DNA from: Pseudo-nitzschia pungens | Taxonomy: Eukaryota > Bacillariophyta > Bacillariophyceae > Bacillariales > Bacillariaceae | Length of the DNA stretch: 64,000 nt | Reading direction: 5' to 3' | Assembly: GCA_037355855.1 (NCBI GenBank) | Contig: CM074766.1 | Span: forward strand, 2,604,001-2,668,000 | Part shown: piece after piece, positions 53,835-63,626 of the stretch | Layout: every line of letters starts with the position of its first letter | How positions within the stretch are numbered: position 1 is the stretch's first letter | The notes under the pieces: model-generated | The model's database searches: none | Seen by the model: only the letters and a program-made list of their open reading frames with translations | Told to the model about the DNA's origin: nothing | Translations under genes and position numbers: made by a program

Positions 53835-55208
53835 ATGGCAAGGCACAAAAAGAAAAAAGGCACTACATTTCCTGCGTCAGGACGCCCCACCAATAGAAGA
53901 AGATCTACCCGTTCCGCACCAGAGGAGGAACCTGAAAGCCCAAAGTCCACACCAGCACCACCATCCGATAGCGAGTCTGAGTCCTCAGCAAATGGATGGC
54001 CTACACCTCCAAGTCTGCCATCCAAAAATCCCTTACCAGACTGGCCCCAAGCTGTGCTTCAGATCTACAAACAGGAGCAACAACATGGATATTCTAGCAA
54101 TTTGGAGCATTCGACTGCCACTCCCGTCGGTTCCAACAATTCGGACCATTCCACTGCCCCAACCATGGACGACACTACCAACAGTGATGGTGCCAATAAC
54201 AACAGTTCAAATAACTCGGATCGTTCCACTGCCCCCACCATGGGTGACAATTCGAACAATACTAATGGTACCAATGGGGACTATAATGATCGCAAGTTCC
54301 GAAAGCAGCAGAGGTTGAACCGGAAAATAAATCAAAGGGCCGAATCTGTCATTGAGATGAAAGACAGTACTTCCATGAAGAAGTTTAAAATGGTGGCGGC
54401 AAACGTAAAAGTACTGCAGACACTCACCACCTTTGAGGATGAAAAAAAACACCTCGAATGTCCTGGCTCTATGCATGGTTTATTCTGCTACGACGAAGTT
54501 GTTGAGAAACCACATTTAAAACCAACTGCCACAACGGAGAATGAGGACTACAAGAGAAAGGATGAGCCAAAACTAACATTCCTTGTGGGTCCAGGTTTTA
54601 ATGCCTATCGGCGGTCATTTGGAGAATGCTTGATCGATGCCGGCAATTGGTTCGTGAAAAATTCATTTGATCCTAACAAACCAGAAACCCACGTCAATTG
54701 GTTCTTGAAAAATTCATTTGATCCTAACAAACCAGAAACCCACGTCGGACCTTATCACACAGAAAGTGTACGACACCATTTCAGGGCAGTTTTTGGTGCT
54801 AGAGGGCGAGGTTCAGACGAGCAAGTGGAAGAAGCGCATGCAAGAATTGAGGAGGCAGATCAACTTTTGACAGAGGAACAAATCGAAACCATTATTAGTG
54901 ATGAAACTAATGGTATGACAATGCAACAAAGATTCCACTTCCGTGGTATGGTATACACTCAGATCACAGATGACGACCCGACCGCTACTACTGTGTCACA
55001 AAGGAGTTTGGAAAAGTACATCCGAAACGTGAAACAAGCCATCAAAGGGAAGAAGAAGAAGAAAAAAAAAAGGGTGGGGAAGAAGGGCAAGAAGAGCTCG
55101 ACATCCAGCCTTCCGTTAGACCAAATGAAGAAGCCACCACCAGGATCGGATCCAGGAAAAAAGCCACCACCGGGATCGAATCAAGGAAAGAAGCCACCAC
55201 CTAAGTAA
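53835..55208 (+). CDS. Unrecognised 457-aa basic protein
   Basis: Not recognised. Starts MARHKKKKGTTFPASGRPTN, then a Ser/Glu/Pro-rich disordered region and an Asn/Ser/Thr repeat region with NNSDHSTAPTM-type units (about 95-150). The probable folded part is about 160-390: RKINQRAESVIEMKDSTSMK, LTFLVGPGFNAYRRSFGECL, a duplicated NWF(V/L)KNSFDPNKPETHV, then VRHHFRAVFGARGRGSDEQV and LEKYIRNVKQAI. The end is a Lys-rich block followed by KKPPPGS repeats. The basic ends suggest a nuclear, DNA- or RNA-associated protein. It lies upstream of the intact transposase on the same strand and is probably part of the same mobile neighbourhood. The ATG is the first in frame, and no intron is needed. Confidence 0.65.
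   Translation: MARHKKKKGTTFPASGRPTNRRRSTRSAPEEEPESPKSTPAPPSDSESESSANGWPTPPSLPSKNPLPDWPQAVLQIYKQEQQHGYSSNLEHSTATPVGSNNSDHSTAPTMDDTTNSDGANNNSSNNSDRSTAPTMGDNSNNTNGTNGDYNDRKFRKQQRLNRKINQRAESVIEMKDSTSMKKFKMVAANVKVLQTLTTFEDEKKHLECPGSMHGLFCYDEVVEKPHLKPTATTENEDYKRKDEPKLTFLVGPGFNAYRRSFGECLIDAGNWFVKNSFDPNKPETHVNWFLKNSFDPNKPETHVGPYHTESVRHHFRAVFGARGRGSDEQVEEAHARIEEADQLLTEEQIETIISDETNGMTMQQRFHFRGMVYTQITDDDPTATTVSQRSLEKYIRNVKQAIKGKKKKKKKRVGKKGKKSSTSSLPLDQMKKPPPGSDPGKKPPPGSNQGKKPPPK
54645..54746 (+). repeat. 51-bp tandem duplication inside the 457-aa gene
   Basis: Two adjacent copies starting AATTGGTTCKTGAAAAATTC and ending CCAGAAACCCACGTC, 51 bases each (17 codons) and differing at one base (G/T). The near-identity implies a very recent event. 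Confidence 0.95.
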
Positions 55209-55239
55209 GACACAGGATGGGTATCAAAACATTGTAAAA

Positions 55240-56245
55240 ATGGACTCAATTTGGTAATTAGTAGTAACAATTATGATAATATTATAGTAAAGCAATATGT
55301 AAGTTATACTTTCTCAGTAAAATTCCCATCACCTGAGTTTATAGTATGATGGATGTAAGTTTCGTTTCCTCATTAGTAAGAATGTTCATATTTCCTATGT
55401 ATTGGTCACACTGTCACAAATGTTTTGGTATTGCACACTAAATAAAGCTGAGTATACGCATTTATTATGCATCTATTAGAATAGTAAACAGGAATAAACT
55501 TCTTGCTACCAATTATATCATGAATGTAACAGGTTCCCATTTGTCAGAAAAATTGTCAGTACTTGCGTTTCCACCACAGAAAATGAGTATTTGCTGTGTA
55601 GTATGGGTCACACTGACTATCATTTGTTGTATTCCATATTGAATAATGGTCAGTATATTCATCTATTAGAATAATAAAAATGAAAAAACTGGCTACCAAT
55701 TATATTATAGATGTAAGTTCTGATTTCCGAATAAAATTCCAACAACCAGAGTTTACACAACGGTCGAAAGTGCATAATTCCTGTGTATGGGTCACACTGT
55801 CACAAATTTTTTGTATTCCACACTGAATAAGGGTGAGTAGTATGTGCATCTATTAGAATATTAAATAGGAATAAACTTGTTGCTACCACTTACATTATGA
55901 ATGTAAGAAATTCTGATTTTTCAGAAAAATTATCAGTACCCAAGTTTACACAATAGAAAATGCATATTTGCTGTTTGTTGTATTCCATACTGAATAATGG
56001 TCAGCATATGCATCTATTAGAATAGTAAAAAGGAATAAACTTGCTACCAATTACTATATATTGGATGTGACATCTGAGGTCTCGGAACAATTCCTCCCAG
56101 TACACCACAGAATGTGCATGATTCTTGTCTATGGGTCACATTTTCCTGCATTTTTTGGTCTTTTATTGTTAAAAATACACAAGTGGCTATGTAAGATAAT
56201 GGTGATTGTTTGGTTACTAGTATGTCCAAGAATATGAAATAGAAT
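55240..56245. repeat. ~180-bp degenerate tandem repeat with AATAAA words
   Basis: At least five diverged units downstream of the 457-aa gene. Landmarks recur in order: TGAATGTAAG/GGATGTAAG (near 55348, 55523, 55708, 55898, 56066), GTGTATGGGTCACACTG, a variant of CATCTATTAGAATAGTAAA, and AGGAATAAACTTGCTACCAA. Spacing is about 170-190 bases. Each unit holds one AATAAA-type poly(A) word. Confidence 0.85.
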
Positions 56246-56623
56246 AAAATATATTTCTTTTGAAGGATTCCATTCATACATTAATCATGAAATCCCAAAA
56301 TAATATACAGATAAAGCAAGCACAAAATAAGACAAAAAGTGGTAGAGATGGAAGTGGACTGAACCGACAGAAGCACAGAAGAACACAGGCGCCGGTGTCA
56401 CCACTAAGCCATGATTCGCTTAAAAACACCAAGGGTTTTTTTCTTGTAAACCCCATCTTTCAATGCAAGAAGTGCTGTACTCAAGGATCATCATTCCGTG
56501 CTGATTTTGGTTCTCCATTGCTTGCTTGACATAACACGGTATTGGTGAAATTGATGATAACAAGAAGATAATGAATGTTGCTGTCATTTCACACCCAGAA
56601 ATCATTATCTTCTTGTTGACGTG
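56246..56623. promoter_or_regulatory. Leader region of the intact transposase gene
   Basis: Upstream DNA of the transposase, AT-rich, without a supported gene. ATTATCTTCTTGTTGACGTG at 56604-56623 is preceded by CAAGAAGATAATGAATG near 56561, so AAGAAGATAATG and CATTATCTTCTT form an inverted pair about 30-40 bases apart just before the start codon, able to form a hairpin in the 5' leader. Confidence 0.45.
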
Positions 56624-59600
56624 ATGCCGAAGAAAAGAAAGTATTCCAATGGTGTTAAAATCCTGGCAGACTTCTACTGTCTGGCATGTTTTAAGAACAC
56701 GAACACACTGAAAAAATTTCGTGGGTGCAAAAGAGTGTCTAAAAACGATCCGTCGTCTTTCAAATACGTTTGCAGCGGGCTTACAAGCCACTTGAGCAGA
56801 TCAGGTGAATGCAGCAGATACTACTATCATAATGTAGTAGATAAAACAGCCGCGTCCGTTTTCGAAACCCACCACACGGGTGGAGGTGCGGGCCGACACA
56901 ACCCATCCAGTTTTTCCTTGACGATGACAGCAAATGGTCCCCAGGGAGAAGCGGCATCGGACAGAATTTCGACCGGGAACCAGAATCAGGATTTAAATAG
57001 GCAAGTGGTACCAGACGTTCTGGTACCACCTATACAGCGCAATGTTATACAGTCCTATTTAGCAGCTGCAGAGGTAGATGAAGGGGAAGACAATGAAGAG
57101 GAAGACAATGACGAAGGTACACTGATGGATGATCTAAATGAACAAAAAAGTACAGAACCGGATGTGCTCAATAACATGGAACAGATGTTCCGTTCCCACC
57201 CAATACCTGATACAACTCAGCAGCTACACGCTGAAATCAAGCTTATGAATCTAATGTCAAGGCATCGGTTACAATTAGGTACATTTCAAACCATAATGAA
57301 TTGGGCAAAGGAATGTCAAAACCTCCCTGGTTTTGATTTCCGTACGGCGAAAATCAGAAAACGTGAAGTTGTTTTCCAAGAAATACAGAAGCATGTCAAA
57401 ATACCCAACACAAGATTTGAACCGAAGATAGTTACTTGGCTACCAGACAAGAAACCAGCTCAGATCTACGTTCGTGATTTTAAAGATGCACTGTATTCTC
57501 TTCTATCCAATAGTGAGCTGATGGGTGACGGAAATCTCTCCTTTCCAAGTAGAAAAACTCCGTTGCAGCCAGACAGTGATCCTGCCATAACGGAAGACAC
57601 ATACATTTCAGAGCTTCATCATGGAACTTGGTGGAAGGACTCATGGAGGTTAATGTGCCAGCAAAACGCGGAGCCTCCTGAAATTTTAGTACCACTGATT
57701 TTTTACATGGACGGGATCAGCCTCGATGCGCATGGCAGATTGTCTCTTACTCCTCTCAATATGACTCTGGGTATTTTCAGTGTAGAGACAAGAAAACGCC
57801 CAGAAGCTTGGACTACTATTTACTTCCATCCAGACAGCGAATGGGAAAACACCCATCATTCAAGGAAAGCTACGCCGACAGAAGGGGTACAGAACATTCA
57901 TAATGCGATTGCCGTTGCCCTAGAATCGTTGAGGGAAATTGATGCCGGAGGAGATGGAATTCTGTGGGATTACCTTCCCTATGCAGGGAAAGTGTGGAGT
58001 GTTAGAATGAAATTTGCGATTGCATACGTTGTAGGAGATACCGAACTCCATGACAAGCTTTGTGGAAAATACGGATCACGATCGGCCAGGGTTAAAAAAC
58101 TATGCAGACACTGTGATTGTGCAACAACTGAAATCAATAGACCAGCAGCACAACAACATGTAAAACTGTGGAAACCAGACGACTTCGAAATACCAAACGG
58201 AGAAGATGCAACGGAATATTTCAAACAACAATCACACCACCGTATCGAGAACGCATTCCACAGTTTAAATTTTGGGTCAAATCTCAATAACATACACCTG
58301 GCAACACCAGGTGAAACACTACATATGCATCAATTAGGGGTAGCCAGGAGATGTGTGGAAGCAATAGAACAACAGTTGGTAAACACTAGTGTTGAGTGTA
58401 AATACGCCACGAACCTAAAGAAAGGGAGGGCGACGGTGGAAGCACTTGGCTATATAGCTCAAAGATATGGTGCGCTCTTATCAAGACAATCCGACAGGGA
58501 TTTTCCTAGAACCAAATTTGGAACAAGCATTATGTCCGTTGCGAAAAAAGAAGGAAAAGATTATAGCGGTATGCTATTGTGCATCCTTGTAGCACTGGCG
58601 TCGGAAGGTGGCCAAGAGATAGTGGGTGATCTGAGATTTGCAACTACACAAATTGACGTCATTGAACAAATCATATCAATGGAAGAGTTTCTCAAACACG
58701 GAAGAATTACTTCAAAAGGTCTGCGAAATCTACCAAAAACAATAATTCATTTTATTAACACAATCAATACTGCATGTATTCGGAAAGGAATGGGGACGAG
58801 ACTCATCAAGAACCATCTATATTTTCACATCCCAGAGTACATAAAGTTGTGGGGACATCCACTGGGGTGGGATAGTAGCTTCAGTGAGAGTCATCACAAG
58901 ACAGAGGTGAAGGCTCCAGCAAAGAACACACAACAAAACGCAGCTACATTGATTAGCCAAACAACAAAACGACAAACGGAAAAGTTGCTGTTGCGTACTG
59001 CCAATATGTGTTACGGTTTGGAGGAACAGCACGAAGATCCGACAGCGAAACCAAGACCGAAGAAAGCCGGCTCACTATTCAAAATACACCGTGACGCCAC
59101 ACAAAGTAAGGGAAGCATGACGTGGCATAGAACATCAAATAAGGACAAACCGTTTTTGCCATCGGTAATTCTGGATTTTGTCTGCGATTTGGTGTTGCCG
59201 TTACTAGTCGATGGCACATCGGTAGAAGCATTCACAGAACACAATCGATGGGATTCAACAAACAAGGTCGGATATTTGTTTCGATGCCATCCCTCCTACA
59301 GATCGACATCTGGGCAAGTGAATGCCGTTTGGATGGATTGGGTAGTGGTCAGTGTTGATTCGGAAGCAATCCCGTGTCAGATTCTATGTTTTCTTGAACT
59401 AGATAACCTCAAACGTCCTACGGGTAGAGTGAATAATTACCCAGTGGAAAATGAAGGTCTTTATGCCGTCGTTAGAAAATTCAAGAAAGAGCCCACAAGG
59501 TCGAAGTCAAGATTTGTTTCCAAGGGTACTTTGGAAGAAGGTTTCTTTGTATTCAACACAGACGCAATTTTATCAGATATTGCTGTTGTGCCAGAGTTGA

Positions 59601-59770
59601 ATAAAGATGGAAGTATCTCGTCTGCAAACAGGTGGCTAGTAGTGGCCAATCGTGGTGCTTGGTTGGACAGTTTTGAAGAAAGGAATGAGAGCCTGGCTTC
59701 TACATCATATGCAACACTTTACAGTCAATGTCAATTGGCAAAAGACAGGGACGAAACAGAGGAAGAGTGA
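56624..59770 (+). CDS. Plavaka/KDZ-like DDE transposase, intact
   Basis: Candidate cut-and-paste transposase of the CMC/KDZ type, 1,048 aa, with no frame damage. The ATG in GTGATGCCGAAG gives a basic MPKKRKYS start. A BED-like zinc-finger region spans about 18-75 (YCLACF, YVCSGLTSHLSRSGEC, YYYHN). The catalytic part shows PLIFYMDGISLDAHGRLSLT with D363, YVVGDTELHDKLCGKYGSRS with D472 followed by KKLCRHCDC, and SFSESHHKTEVKAPAKNTQQ with E755; this pattern of 'DG......G....PL.MTLG', 'GD....DKLCG..CR.C' and 'E.HHK..K' is like fungal Plavaka proteins. The acid residues are my best guess for the triad. LHMHQLGVARR (about 567) and a C-terminal domain (VNNYPVENEGLYAVVRKFKK) follow. It is homologous end to end to the broken copy at 45700-48883. 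I infer the family from motif resemblance only. Confidence 0.7.
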   Translation: MPKKRKYSNGVKILADFYCLACFKNTNTLKKFRGCKRVSKNDPSSFKYVCSGLTSHLSRSGECSRYYYHNVVDKTAASVFETHHTGGGAGRHNPSSFSLTMTANGPQGEAASDRISTGNQNQDLNRQVVPDVLVPPIQRNVIQSYLAAAEVDEGEDNEEEDNDEGTLMDDLNEQKSTEPDVLNNMEQMFRSHPIPDTTQQLHAEIKLMNLMSRHRLQLGTFQTIMNWAKECQNLPGFDFRTAKIRKREVVFQEIQKHVKIPNTRFEPKIVTWLPDKKPAQIYVRDFKDALYSLLSNSELMGDGNLSFPSRKTPLQPDSDPAITEDTYISELHHGTWWKDSWRLMCQQNAEPPEILVPLIFYMDGISLDAHGRLSLTPLNMTLGIFSVETRKRPEAWTTIYFHPDSEWENTHHSRKATPTEGVQNIHNAIAVALESLREIDAGGDGILWDYLPYAGKVWSVRMKFAIAYVVGDTELHDKLCGKYGSRSARVKKLCRHCDCATTEINRPAAQQHVKLWKPDDFEIPNGEDATEYFKQQSHHRIENAFHSLNFGSNLNNIHLATPGETLHMHQLGVARRCVEAIEQQLVNTSVECKYATNLKKGRATVEALGYIAQRYGALLSRQSDRDFPRTKFGTSIMSVAKKEGKDYSGMLLCILVALASEGGQEIVGDLRFATTQIDVIEQIISMEEFLKHGRITSKGLRNLPKTIIHFINTINTACIRKGMGTRLIKNHLYFHIPEYIKLWGHPLGWDSSFSESHHKTEVKAPAKNTQQNAATLISQTTKRQTEKLLLRTANMCYGLEEQHEDPTAKPRPKKAGSLFKIHRDATQSKGSMTWHRTSNKDKPFLPSVILDFVCDLVLPLLVDGTSVEAFTEHNRWDSTNKVGYLFRCHPSYRSTSGQVNAVWMDWVVVSVDSEAIPCQILCFLELDNLKRPTGRVNNYPVENEGLYAVVRKFKKEPTRSKSRFVSKGTLEEGFFVFNTDAILSDIAVVPELNKDGSISSANRWLVVANRGAWLDSFEERNESLASTSYATLYSQCQLAKDRDETEEE

Positions 59771-60175
59771 GTAAGAATTAGTAGTAACTTTTTTTTAAAA
59801 AAAAACTAAGATAGTCCCTACTTCGCAATTTTTTTTTTGGTAATAGCTAAGATAGTCCCGAATTCGTCGCGACAAGAAATTATAAGAGAGCAAAATTGGC
59901 GCGGGCGAGTATGCTTCCACCTTGAGAGGATGCAAAGCTAACAGAGAATATCATGTAGAGGATAAGTAAGTTTTTTGGAAACAATAAAATGGCGCGGCAT
60001 GATGGCTTGCATTGATAGAGGAAGCCGTCCTGTAAATATTCGATGTTGGGGTGTGGACGTGATTTTTGTTGTAATTCTTCGATCGTGATTTTTGCCGAAA
60101 CTCTTCATAATTGAGTAACACAACTGATTGAAAACAACTTTTCAGAAATTCCACTAAATTACAACATTATTCACC
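59771..60175. promoter_or_regulatory. Intergenic region upstream of the 526-aa gene
   Basis: The word CTAAGATAGTCCC is repeated at about 59807 and 59848, each preceded by a T or A homopolymer. No gene is seen; the region probably holds the transposase terminator and the next promoter. Confidence 0.4.
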
Positions 60176-61814
60176 ATGAATAGAGAAGCATTGCAACTGA
60201 CTAAAGATATTGCAGAAATTAGTCCAGTCTCAGCTAATGTGAACAGTCCAAGAAAGAATCGCAGTGGATTATCCCTACCCGATCCCAATGTGATAACACC
60301 AACTGTGGCATCGGCACGGAAGCAGCAGCCGTCGACGAAGAAGCAGCATCAGCCGTCGAAGAAGCAGCAGCCGTCGAAGAAGCAGCAGCATCGGAAAACA
60401 AAGCACACAAACAAACCCCAACCCACCAAAACTCCGATAGACAATGTGACCTTCAGCACAAGAGGGAATGTGAACTTCAACGCAAACGGGAACGTTATTG
60501 TCGCAGAGAATGCAAATATGACAGACCCCAGGACAGTGAGGAACAGTGAATGGGAGGACAGAGTCGCAGAAACAGAGAGACGATTAGCTCAAATGGAGAA
60601 ACGACTCGAAGAAAAGGAGAAACGACTAGAAGAAACAGAGAGAAAACTAGAAGAAAAAGAGAGAAAACTGATTGAAAAAGAGAAAGAAGTCCAACGTTCC
60701 GAAACGGAAAAAGGCAACGTCGAGAAGGAAGAAATCGAGCGGAAACTTAGGATCCATCAAGCGACGGTGTTGAGCCAAAGGGTGAATCAGTATGTAAAGC
60801 TAAACATTTTTCAGAGTCATAAATTTGTGGATAAGAAAGAGTCGATCCAAATTCTGAAAACAATTATGAAGGAGGAAAACCTTCCACTACCGGAAGGCGT
60901 TGCCAAAAACGAATTCTATGAATACAACTGGGTGATAATCAGAAGAGCGGTAAATGACTTGAGAACTGCAGTGCAGTCTTTAGTTAGGAAGCATTGGATT
61001 GGTGAGTGCTAATGCTACTAATGTGAAATGATGTGGGAATGATTGTTATAATGAGGAAGTGGATGCCAATACTAACAAGCACACTGTTACCGTTCCTGTT
61101 ACAGATGACTTCAAGAAGGCCAAAACGAGGAGAAATGAATGGGTGCTGCCTGAAGGATTTCCAGGCACGCTAAAGCTTCTCGAGCCGGAGGATGATGATG
61201 CTCCCGTCCTACATCCGAGCTATAGGAAAAAGGAAGGGGAGGATGACTTCTATTATTTTGCGACCCGCATCTTGGCTGCATTCATGCCGTCAGTTTTTTC
61301 CCCAAAATGGCAACAAACAAAATTGATTGGTAAATTATATTCGGTGAGTGACGAGGCATTTGCATTGGTCATAATTCATAACGAATATAAGAGATGGGTG
61401 AATTACTTGGAAAGAGTTGATGACAAAAGTATTCCTGAGGTTAGCAAAAGATATTGTGACCCGAGAAGTGGAAACGAGGACGGTTGGTCGGAAGATGGAA
61501 TAGAAATGTATGAAAGAGTGTGTGAAGAACTGATGGATATCCGCTTCCCTGACTACAACCTAGGGGGAGGAAAAGACGAGGTAGAAGACGAGGAAAAAAA
61601 GAGGGCAAAGGAAAAAGCGAAAAAACAAAAAGAAAAAGTGGAAGATTTTGAAATCGCCTTGATGAGACGAATCAACATGGCTTCGAAACGCAAAGGTGGA
61701 GGTGTGGCATTACAATCAGATTCTGCTAGTAGCAAGACGAAGCGAAAGAAGAGGAGAAAGCATATTGATCCAATAATGAGTAATGAGAGAAGGAAGTGGT
61801 TGGCGGAATTGTAA
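60176..61814 (+). CDS. Unrecognised 526-aa coiled-coil protein, two exons
   Basis: Exons 60176-61001 and 61060-61814; a 58-base intron (GTGAGTGCTAAT...GAGGAAG) removes the stop and joins RKHWI to VDANTNKHTVTV in frame. Residues 50-90 are Gln/Lys/Ser-rich with KKQQPSKKQQ repeats. Residues about 120-190 form a charged coiled coil of heptads (RRLAQMEKRLEEKEKRLEET). A probable globular part follows (VNQYVKLNIFQSHKFVDKKE, NEFYEYNWVIIRRAVNDLRT, then DDFYYFATRILAAFMPSVFS and DEAFALVIIHNEYKRW). The C-terminus is basic (KTKRKKRRKH), likely a nuclear signal. No family is recognised. Same strand and close behind the intact transposase, so it may be an accessory protein of that element. The intron choice is good but not tested; without it two shorter proteins would result. 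Confidence 0.65.
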
Positions 61815-61894
61815 ATGGATGGTAATATTGAGGTTCATTAGTGATAGTTTAAATTAAAAGCAATTTGTGTTGGAAAAGGCATCGCTCCATAATA

Positions 61895-62500
61895 CCATAG
61901 GGTAGACAAAACGATCGTTTCGTCTCGAAATTTAATGGGCTTTGCCTCATAAATTGATGGGCGTTGCCTCCAAAATTAATGGGCATTGCCTCGAAAATTA
62001 ATGAGCATTGCCTCGAAAACTAAGGAGCGTTGCCTCGAAAATTCATGAGTGTTGCCTCCAAAATTCATGAGCGTTGCCTCCAAAATTATTGGGCATTGCC
62101 TGGAAAATTCATGGGCGTTGCCTCCAAAATTCATGGGCTTGGCCTCGAAAATTAATGGGCATTGCCCGGAAAATTAATGGGCATTGCCCAGAAAATTAAT
62201 GGGCGTTGCCTCTAAAAATAATTGGCATTGCCTCAAAAATTCATGGGCGTTGCCTCATAAATTCATGGGCGTTACCTCGAAAATTCATGGGCGTTGCCTC
62301 GAAAATTTATGAGCGTTACCTCGAAAATTCATGGGCATTGCCTCGAAAATTAATGGGCATTGCCTCGAAAATTAATGGGCATTGCCCCGAAAATTAATGG
62401 GCATTGCCTCGAAAATTAATGAGCATTGCCTCGAAAATTAATGAGCATTGCCTCGAAAATTCATGGGCATTGCCTCTAAAAATAATTGGCATAGGCTGTA
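61895..62500. repeat. 22-bp minisatellite GGGCATTGCCTCGAAAATTAAT
   Basis: About 27 units of 22 bases with variants GGGCGTTGCCTCCAAAATTC and GAGCGTTGCC. It lies downstream of the 526-aa gene. Units are directly adjacent with no unique spacers. Confidence 0.95.
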
Positions 62501-62857
62501 AAATATATATGGTACGGGACTGAAAAAATGAAGCCGGGGGACAATCCTTTGGTCAAATATTTGACCCCAAAAGGACCCGGCAGGAAAATTTTTGACCCAC
62601 CTCTAAAATCAGTTATCAGACGTAGACTTAAGATTTGCCAGCACTCTACGTGCCATTGTTGTTATTGCTATCCACTATTTCAGTACACGTACGATTAATT
62701 CCTACGAATCGAAAGTGCTGATGGGCAGGAATATCAACGCAAGACAGGATGCTGGGCCCTGATTTAGTAGTACTAGTACTACAACATGATACTACAGGTA
62801 GTACTAGTAGTACTCCTACTGCTGCTATTGGTGTGATTTCCCACCTTACTTTCAAAC
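62501..62857. other. Spacer with a perfect palindrome
   Basis: GGTCAAATATTTGACC at 62551-62566 is a perfect 16-base palindrome inside the longer imperfect inverted repeat CCTTTGG...CCAAAAGG. A TAG/TAC trinucleotide region lies at 62766-62825. No gene is seen apart from what may be upstream debris of the helicase fragment. Confidence 0.6.
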
Positions 62858-63184
62858 TTGATTGATCACAAGACTCCAAGACAACAAATAAAAATCAAGC
62901 TCAGGCAATTCAGGTTGAACATATCTCATGCAAGAACAGTCCACAAATTGCAAGGAAGATCTCTATATAACCTAGTTATTGCTACATGGAACTATGCCGT
63001 GGAGAACTGGGTATATGTAGTTCTCTCTCGGTGCCGTACTTTAACTGGATTATTTCTCAGATCACCAATAGATTCTGATAAAACAAAGGGAATTTCAGAC
63101 AAAATCAGAAAATTTTATGATCATTTCAGAAGAAACAAACAACCTCCATCGTACTTACAAGAGATTATTCATGGTGATCAATAA
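62858..63184 (+). pseudogene. C-terminal fragment of a PIF1-like DNA helicase
   Basis: The frame contains the last helicase motifs of the PIF1 family: ISHARTVHKLQGRSLYNLVI (motif V-like TVHKxQG) and ENWVYVVLSRCRTLTGLFLR (motif VI-like YVxLSR). About 100 residues of tail follow these motifs and end with a normal stop. The frame opens only at a TTG and upstream DNA lacks motifs I-IV, so this is a 5'-truncated remnant, perhaps of a helicase carried by a Helitron or another element. Possible exons further upstream are not seen. Confidence 0.75.
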
Positions 63185-63626
63185 CTCGTTCTTCTCCTAC
63201 TAGTAATAATAGTAACGTTAGTAAGGTTAATTACTCATACAATTATTTCATACGGTAAAATAAATCCCTAAAAAACAAGGGATTTTAAACGCGACCGATT
63301 TATCCAATGAGATTAGGTAAAAAAATCCCTAAAAAACAAGAAACATTAAAACTCATATTACTACTACTACTATTACTACTACTACTAGTAAATACAATTA
63401 TTTCATAATAACACGATCCTACTACTACTACTACTACTACCGTACTACTAATACTAATACTAATACTACTGCTCATAGAATCGTACGGTAAGTTATTGCT
63501 GCTATCCCCCAAAATGTACAAAAAGAAATAAAAATAAGTAACACTCATCGAAAAAAAGGGACTTTTCCCTCAATTTAGTGCATTGGACTTTAAAATGCTG
63601 TACAACTCCACTACCCCCCCCGGTCC
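63185..63626. repeat. (TAC/ACT)n trinucleotide-rich intergenic DNA
   Basis: ACTACTACT runs at 63357-63390 and 63418-63475. AATCCCTAAAAAACAAG(G/A) occurs twice, near 63264 and 63326. No gene is supported. Confidence 0.7.

Noticed and set aside
53662..54318. 218-codon forward frame overlapping the 457-aa gene start
   Set aside because: It lies in another frame, ends early and has a Pro/Thr/Ile-biased translation of the Asn/Ser repeat region; the 457-aa frame is longer and has a better ATG.
61895..62500. Regular 22-base repeats considered as a CRISPR array
   Set aside because: No spacers exist between units; this is a minisatellite.
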